In this document: positions 60,160 to 64,000 of the stretch, in pieces
Position numbering within the stretch: the first letter of the stretch is position 1
How the letters are laid out: each line of letters opens with the position of its first letter
NCBI RefSeq assembly: GCF_000315365.1
Contig: NZ_CAOS01000013.1
Coordinates: forward strand, 1 to 64,000
Direction: 5' to 3'
Source: Desulforamulus hydrothermalis Lam5 = DSM 18033
GTDB taxonomy: Bacteria; Bacillota; Desulfotomaculia; Desulfotomaculales; Desulfotomaculaceae
Length of the DNA: 64,000 nt
Notes under the pieces: model-generated
Databases searched by the model: none
What the model saw: only the letters and a program-made list of their open reading frames with translations
What the model was told of the DNA's origin: nothing
Program-made: the position numbers and the translations under genes

Positions 60160-61539
60160 ATGGCTGTATGGCGGGATGAGAGAGGTATCGCCTTACCTGT
60201 GGTGCTGGTGTTTATCACTGTCTTTACCCTGCTCGGTTTTACCGCCGCTTATCTGGTAACCGGCCAGACTACCCTGGGCAGCCGTTATGCCGGCAGCCGG
60301 GACGCCCTGCACTATGCCGAGGCGGGCTGTCAAAACTACCTCTGGCACCTCAACGAAGGCACCCCCGGTAATGTTGAGTTTGATAAGGATATCAAGTTTG
60401 CCGACGGCTGGTACCGGCTGCAGTTAATAAGTACCGGCCAGCAGACGGTTACCCTGCGGGCCACCGGCTGGCCGGCCGCCGACCCCACCAACAAGCGGAC
60501 CATTGAAACCCGCTTCCGGAAGCGGCAGTTTAACCAGCATGTGTATTTATCCCACAATGACGGTTCCAATATCTGGTGGGGGGACGGCGAAAAGTGCTAC
60601 GGGCCCCTGCACACCAACACCGACCTGCGCATTCAGGGCAGGCCTGTCTTTTACGGCAAGGTTACCTACAGCAACCGGTTGATTAAGGGTACTAGATACA
60701 ACCCTGATTTCCGGGCAGGCCCGCCCCAAAAGGTAGCCGGCCTGGTGTTCCCCGCCAGCAACAACCAGCTCAAGCTTTTAGCCAGACAGGGCGGCTATTA
60801 CTACGAGGGGCGCACCAGCATAATGCTGCTGGGCAGCGGCCAGCTGGTCAGCCGCAATGCCAAGCGGGCCGGGGATGACGGGAAATTGGGCAGCCCGGAA
60901 ACCCGGCCGCTGCCGGCCAACGGGGTCATTTATGTGGACGGCACCACCGGCAATGACCAGTACAGCAATGACAAGTTTGACCTCTCCCGGGGCAATGTCT
61001 TTGTTTCCGGTACTTTAAAAGGGCAGTTAACCATCGGGGCGGCCAACGACATTTACATTACCGGCAAAGACCCCACCAATTATGATTACAGCAAGGCAAC
61101 CGCCACCGGCGGGGTGCGCTATGCCGCCACCACCTTTACCCCGGTTTACCAGAACGGCGAACAGGTGGGCTGGACGGTCAGCGGGGATGATATGCTGGGT
61201 CTGGTGGCCAACAATAATGTGTGGATTTTAGGGCGGTACTGGTTTACCGGCAGTGTTCAGGATGTAGCACCCTATGACATGGCCATACAAGGGGTGGTAT
61301 TTGCCATTAATAAAGGTTTCGGTTATGAAACCTATGATTGGTACGATAAAGGCACCATCAACCTGATCGGTTCCTTAATCCAGTACAAACGCTTGCCGGT
61401 TGGTTTGATCGGCCAGAGCGGCTACAGCAAAAATTATTCCTTCGACCCGCGCATGAATTACCAGACGCCGCCGCATTTTTTGGAGCCCAGCGAAGCGGGC
61501 TGGGAAGTGGATTACTGGCAGGAGACGGCCAATCCCTGA
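60160..61539 (+). CDS. PilX-like pilus-associated protein
   Basis: Protein of 459 aa. The N-terminal RGIALPVVLVFITVFTLLG matches PilX-type proteins. The exported body has NGVIYVDG- and GNVFVSGTLKGQLTIG-type strands that suggest a beta-helix, like the PilX-like protein of locus 1. AAAGGGGTG precedes the ATG. Probably a minor pilin or tip component. Confidence 0.78.
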   Translation: MAVWRDERGIALPVVLVFITVFTLLGFTAAYLVTGQTTLGSRYAGSRDALHYAEAGCQNYLWHLNEGTPGNVEFDKDIKFADGWYRLQLISTGQQTVTLRATGWPAADPTNKRTIETRFRKRQFNQHVYLSHNDGSNIWWGDGEKCYGPLHTNTDLRIQGRPVFYGKVTYSNRLIKGTRYNPDFRAGPPQKVAGLVFPASNNQLKLLARQGGYYYEGRTSIMLLGSGQLVSRNAKRAGDDGKLGSPETRPLPANGVIYVDGTTGNDQYSNDKFDLSRGNVFVSGTLKGQLTIGAANDIYITGKDPTNYDYSKATATGGVRYAATTFTPVYQNGEQVGWTVSGDDMLGLVANNNVWILGRYWFTGSVQDVAPYDMAIQGVVFAINKGFGYETYDWYDKGTINLIGSLIQYKRLPVGLIGQSGYSKNYSFDPRMNYQTPPHFLEPSEAGWEVDYWQETANP

Positions 61540-61554
61540 GCCAACCCGGCGCAA

Positions 61555-62823
61555 TTATTGCGGCACATTAATTTTGGCCAGGTATACCTGCACATCATTG
61601 TTGTTATTGCCCAGCCAGGTTAATAAATCGGCCCACCAGCCCACAACCAGGCAACCGCCGTCAGGGGTGGAGCACACTGCAAATCTTTCGTCAAATTTGC
61701 TGCCTGGCACGGTTTTCTCCCCCAGCTTGCCGCCCTCCTTATCGGTTTCTACCAGGTACAGGTGGCAGCCCTGCTTGTCGCCGGCAAGCGTCCAACCGGC
61801 CAGCAGATACCCCCGGCGGGTAGCTTGCACATGCCTGCCGACAGCCCAGCCGTTGCCATGATAGGATTTTTCCCACTGCACCTGACCCTGGCTGTCCAGC
61901 TTAATTAAACAGGCAGCCGGTATGCCGTCCGGGCAGATTTGGCCCGCCAGGATAAAACCGCCGTCCTCGGTTGTTTCCAGCCGGCTGACGCCGCCGCCGC
62001 TGCCGCAGGTTTTTTCCCACAGTTTACGGCCTGTGGGGTCGGTTTTAATTAAGTAAATGTCGTAGTTACCCGTTCCCAGGGAGCAGGTGGTACCCGCCAG
62101 GAGATAGCCGCCGTCCGCCGTAGGCCGGACACAGGCAGCGGCGTCTGCCCTGGGGCCGCCAAAGGTTTGTTCCCATTGCAGTTTCCCGGCAGCATCGGTT
62201 TTAATTAAAAATGCATCTTGATTATCCGACCCGGCAGCAGTTGTTTCGCCGGCGATGATATAGCCGCCGTCGGCAGTTGGCCGGACACAACGGCCGGCCT
62301 GCTCGCCCGGGCCGCCGAGATTGCAGGACCACTGCATTTGGCCGGCAGCGTCGGTTTTCAGCAGGTACACGTCCTGATCCGTCCGCCAGGGGTTAGACTG
62401 GGTAACCCCGGTCAGGATGCAGCCGCCGTCATTCGTCGGGCAAAGGGCCAAAATCCGGTCGTCTTTGGCGCCGCCGTAAGTTTTCTGCCACTTTACCAGG
62501 CCGTTGGCATCCAATTTGGCCAGGTAAGCATCGTATTCCCCGGCGCCGTGCATATAGTAAGACAGTGATTCCCCGGCCACCAGGCAGCCATCGGCGGTTG
62601 CCACAGCCGTTAAGCCACGGTCAACCTGCCGGTAACCGAAGGTTTTTTCAAAGGCCGGCGACGGTGCGGCGGCCCAGGCCAAGGAGCAGCTGAGCAAGCC
62701 GCCCCAAATCGCCGCCAACACCCACCAAAACCAAAGGAACCCCTGTCTGCCGGGCCAACACCGGTGGACCTGGCTGCTATAGTTTAACCCATCTTGGCTG
62801 TTATTGTTGAGCAAACGGTTCAC
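61555..62823 (-). CDS. Exported repeat protein, beta-propeller-like
   Basis: Protein of 422 aa on the opposite strand to the pilus genes. A signal-anchor lies near residues 30-52. About seven repeats of roughly 50 aa follow, each with DGGYIIAG, YLIKTDAAGKLQWE and TFGG-like motifs, which suggest a beta-propeller. It splits the pilin genes from pilD. Function unknown; such repeats occur in surface or stress-sensing proteins. Confidence 0.75.
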   Translation of the reverse strand: MNRLLNNNSQDGLNYSSQVHRCWPGRQGFLWFWWVLAAIWGGLLSCSLAWAAAPSPAFEKTFGYRQVDRGLTAVATADGCLVAGESLSYYMHGAGEYDAYLAKLDANGLVKWQKTYGGAKDDRILALCPTNDGGCILTGVTQSNPWRTDQDVYLLKTDAAGQMQWSCNLGGPGEQAGRCVRPTADGGYIIAGETTAAGSDNQDAFLIKTDAAGKLQWEQTFGGPRADAAACVRPTADGGYLLAGTTCSLGTGNYDIYLIKTDPTGRKLWEKTCGSGGGVSRLETTEDGGFILAGQICPDGIPAACLIKLDSQGQVQWEKSYHGNGWAVGRHVQATRRGYLLAGWTLAGDKQGCHLYLVETDKEGGKLGEKTVPGSKFDERFAVCSTPDGGCLVVGWWADLLTWLGNNNNDVQVYLAKINVPQ

Positions 62824-62969
62824 CCTCTAACTGATTTATTAAAGATATTATATCAAAAATTTACCAGGTTTCTTGCATCAGGCCGGCACGAGCAATAAAT
62901 TTTTGCTCAGGGGCCGCAGGTAAGTGTTTTTGCGGGTTAGCCGGAAAATTAAAGGATTGAGGCAGGTTT

Positions 62970-63719
62970 ATGGAAATATATGTTCTTTGGTTCATCCTGG
63001 GATTAATTACAGGCAGTTTTTTAAACGTGTGTATAGTCCGGGTGCCCCTGGGCCGGTCGGTAGTTACCACACCGTCCCACTGTTTTTCTTGCGGCACCAG
63101 GTTAAGGCCCCGGGACTTAATTCCCCTGGTCGGTTTTCTTTTGCTGCAAGGCCAATGCCGCTACTGCGGGGCAGGCATTGCCTGGCATTACCCCCTGGTT
63201 GAGCTGGCCGGCGGCTTGTTGTTCACGGGCACCCTGTATTACTGGGGGCTGTCCTGGCGGGCCGCTGCCATGCTGGTGTTTTTTTCCCTGCTGCTGGTTG
63301 TTGCCGTGATCGACCTGCAGCACCAAATTATTCCGGACGGCATCCTGCTGGCCGGCGCCTTGCTGGGTATGCCCTTTTTATACCTGCAAGGCCCGGCGCT
63401 GCTGAAAGACGGTATGGCAGGTTTGCTGGCCGCCGGCCTGTTTATGCTGGCCCTTGCCCTGCTGGCCCAGGGGGGGATGGGGGGCGGCGATATCAAATTG
63501 GCTGCCGTCATGGGACTGTTCCTGGGCGTAAAGCAGGTGGCAGTGGCCCTGCTGATAGCCTTTTTACTGGGGGGCACCGCCGGCCTGGTATTGCTGGCCA
63601 CCGGCCGCAAAGGCAGGAAAGATCCCATTCCCTTTGGGCCTTTTTTAGCCCTGGGCTCCCTTATAGCGGCGGTGGCAGGAGAGCGGCTGGCAGCCTGGTA
63701 TATTAATTTGCTCTCGTAA
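62970..63719 (+). CDS. pilD: Prepilin peptidase
   Basis: Membrane aspartic protease of 249 aa that cuts and N-methylates prepilins. Zinc cysteines CFSCG and CRYCG in the N-terminal domain, catalytic Asp in VVAVIDLQHQIIPDG and GGGDIKLAAVMG. About seven membrane segments. It should process all the prepilins in both loci. Confidence 0.93.
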   Translation: MEIYVLWFILGLITGSFLNVCIVRVPLGRSVVTTPSHCFSCGTRLRPRDLIPLVGFLLLQGQCRYCGAGIAWHYPLVELAGGLLFTGTLYYWGLSWRAAAMLVFFSLLLVVAVIDLQHQIIPDGILLAGALLGMPFLYLQGPALLKDGMAGLLAAGLFMLALALLAQGGMGGGDIKLAAVMGLFLGVKQVAVALLIAFLLGGTAGLVLLATGRKGRKDPIPFGPFLALGSLIAAVAGERLAAWYINLLS

Positions 63720-63856
63720 GATATCGGCAAAGAACCTTGCTAAAAAGAATTCGTGGCCAGACACACCTGACAGCCGGACGTCATATGTTAATGTAGAAAA
63801 CGGCAGAGGACTCATGAGTTTTTTGTTTAGAACAGGCGTCTAGGGGGTCGTGGCTG

Positions 63857-64000
63857 GTGAAAATAGGTGATATCGTAACCAGAAAAATTTATGGGGAAGA
63901 CATGCAGTTTTGTGTTTTGGGCTTTTATACTAACCAGAGAACCGGTGAAAAGGTTGCTATATTGGCTTTGTTGGATCCAAACCTGATTGTGGAAGCGTCT
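63857..64000 (+). CDS. yabG: Sporulation protease YabG, N-terminal part
   Basis: First 48 codons only; the gene runs off the window. VKIGDIVTRKIYGEDMQFCV matches the start of YabG, a spore-coat-associated protease made under sigma-K. GTG 63857 has AGGGGG nine bases upstream. Its presence supports a spore-forming host. Confidence 0.8.
   Translation, partial: MKIGDIVTRKIYGEDMQFCVLGFYTNQRTGEKVAILALLDPNLIVEAS

Overview
The window looks like a chromosomal piece of a spore-forming, monoderm Firmicute of the Clostridia, most like Peptococcaceae (Desulfotomaculum or Pelotomaculum relatives). The reasons are the sporulation genes sigK and yabG, strong AGGAGG-type ribosome binding sites, frequent TTG and GTG starts, and a shikimate operon that runs into type IV pilus genes. 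No rRNA, tRNA or CRISPR array was seen.

Layout. 1-8.9 kb: a polyol/sugar uptake and catabolism operon (ABC transporter without its ATPase, two zinc polyol dehydrogenases, xylulokinase, PfkB kinase, HxlB isomerase). 8.9-14.7 kb: a diguanylate cyclase, a threonine/serine uptake and deamination unit with a YheO-type regulator, and a LUD-domain gene. 14.8-16.2 kb: a ParM-like actin and a small coiled-coil partner. 16.4-31.9 kb: sigK split in two by a 14.8 kb skin-like element. 32.1-36.3 kb: yqeG and aroE-aroC-aroK-aroB. 36.3-45.1 kb: type IV pilus locus 1 (pilB, pilC, pseudopilins, pilMNO). 45.2-46.7 kb: tldD. 47.0-63.7 kb: type IV pilus locus 2 behind a c-di-GMP riboswitch (pilB, pilT, pilC, pilMNO, an IS607-family insertion, pilP-like, secretin-domain protein, pilA, minor pilins, pilD). 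63.86 kb to the edge: start of yabG.

Main discovery. The two sigK halves share the hexamer TGAAAT at their broken ends. Joining them there rebuilds a continuous sigma-K reading frame of about 235 codons. The intervening DNA carries a large serine recombinase at one end and a small excisionase-like protein. Unlike a prophage skin, its cargo looks like a plasmid: a replication initiator with five 18-bp iterons (21-23 bp spacing) inside its own coding sequence, a VirD4/TraG coupling ATPase, replication-relaxation-type winged-helix proteins, a ribbon-helix-helix coiled-coil protein with an operator array, an MNT/HEPN toxin-antitoxin pair, divergent XRE repressors, a Fic protein and two secreted proteins. 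The excised circle may therefore be able to replicate.

Second discovery. Two copies of an unrecognised structured element (8076-8188 and 46748-46861) share 57 of 73 and 25 of 32 bases in two blocks. They keep one hairpin through two compensatory base-pair changes, which points to a conserved RNA that I cannot assign to a known family.

Regulatory theme. c-di-GMP appears repeatedly: a GGDEF enzyme, a class I c-di-GMP riboswitch with a terminator in front of pilus locus 2, and MshEN-like c-di-GMP-binding motifs on both PilB ATPases. Several genes show possible frameshifts or non-canonical starts (PfkB kinase, TraG tail, tnpB, pilO2); these could be real or assembly errors.
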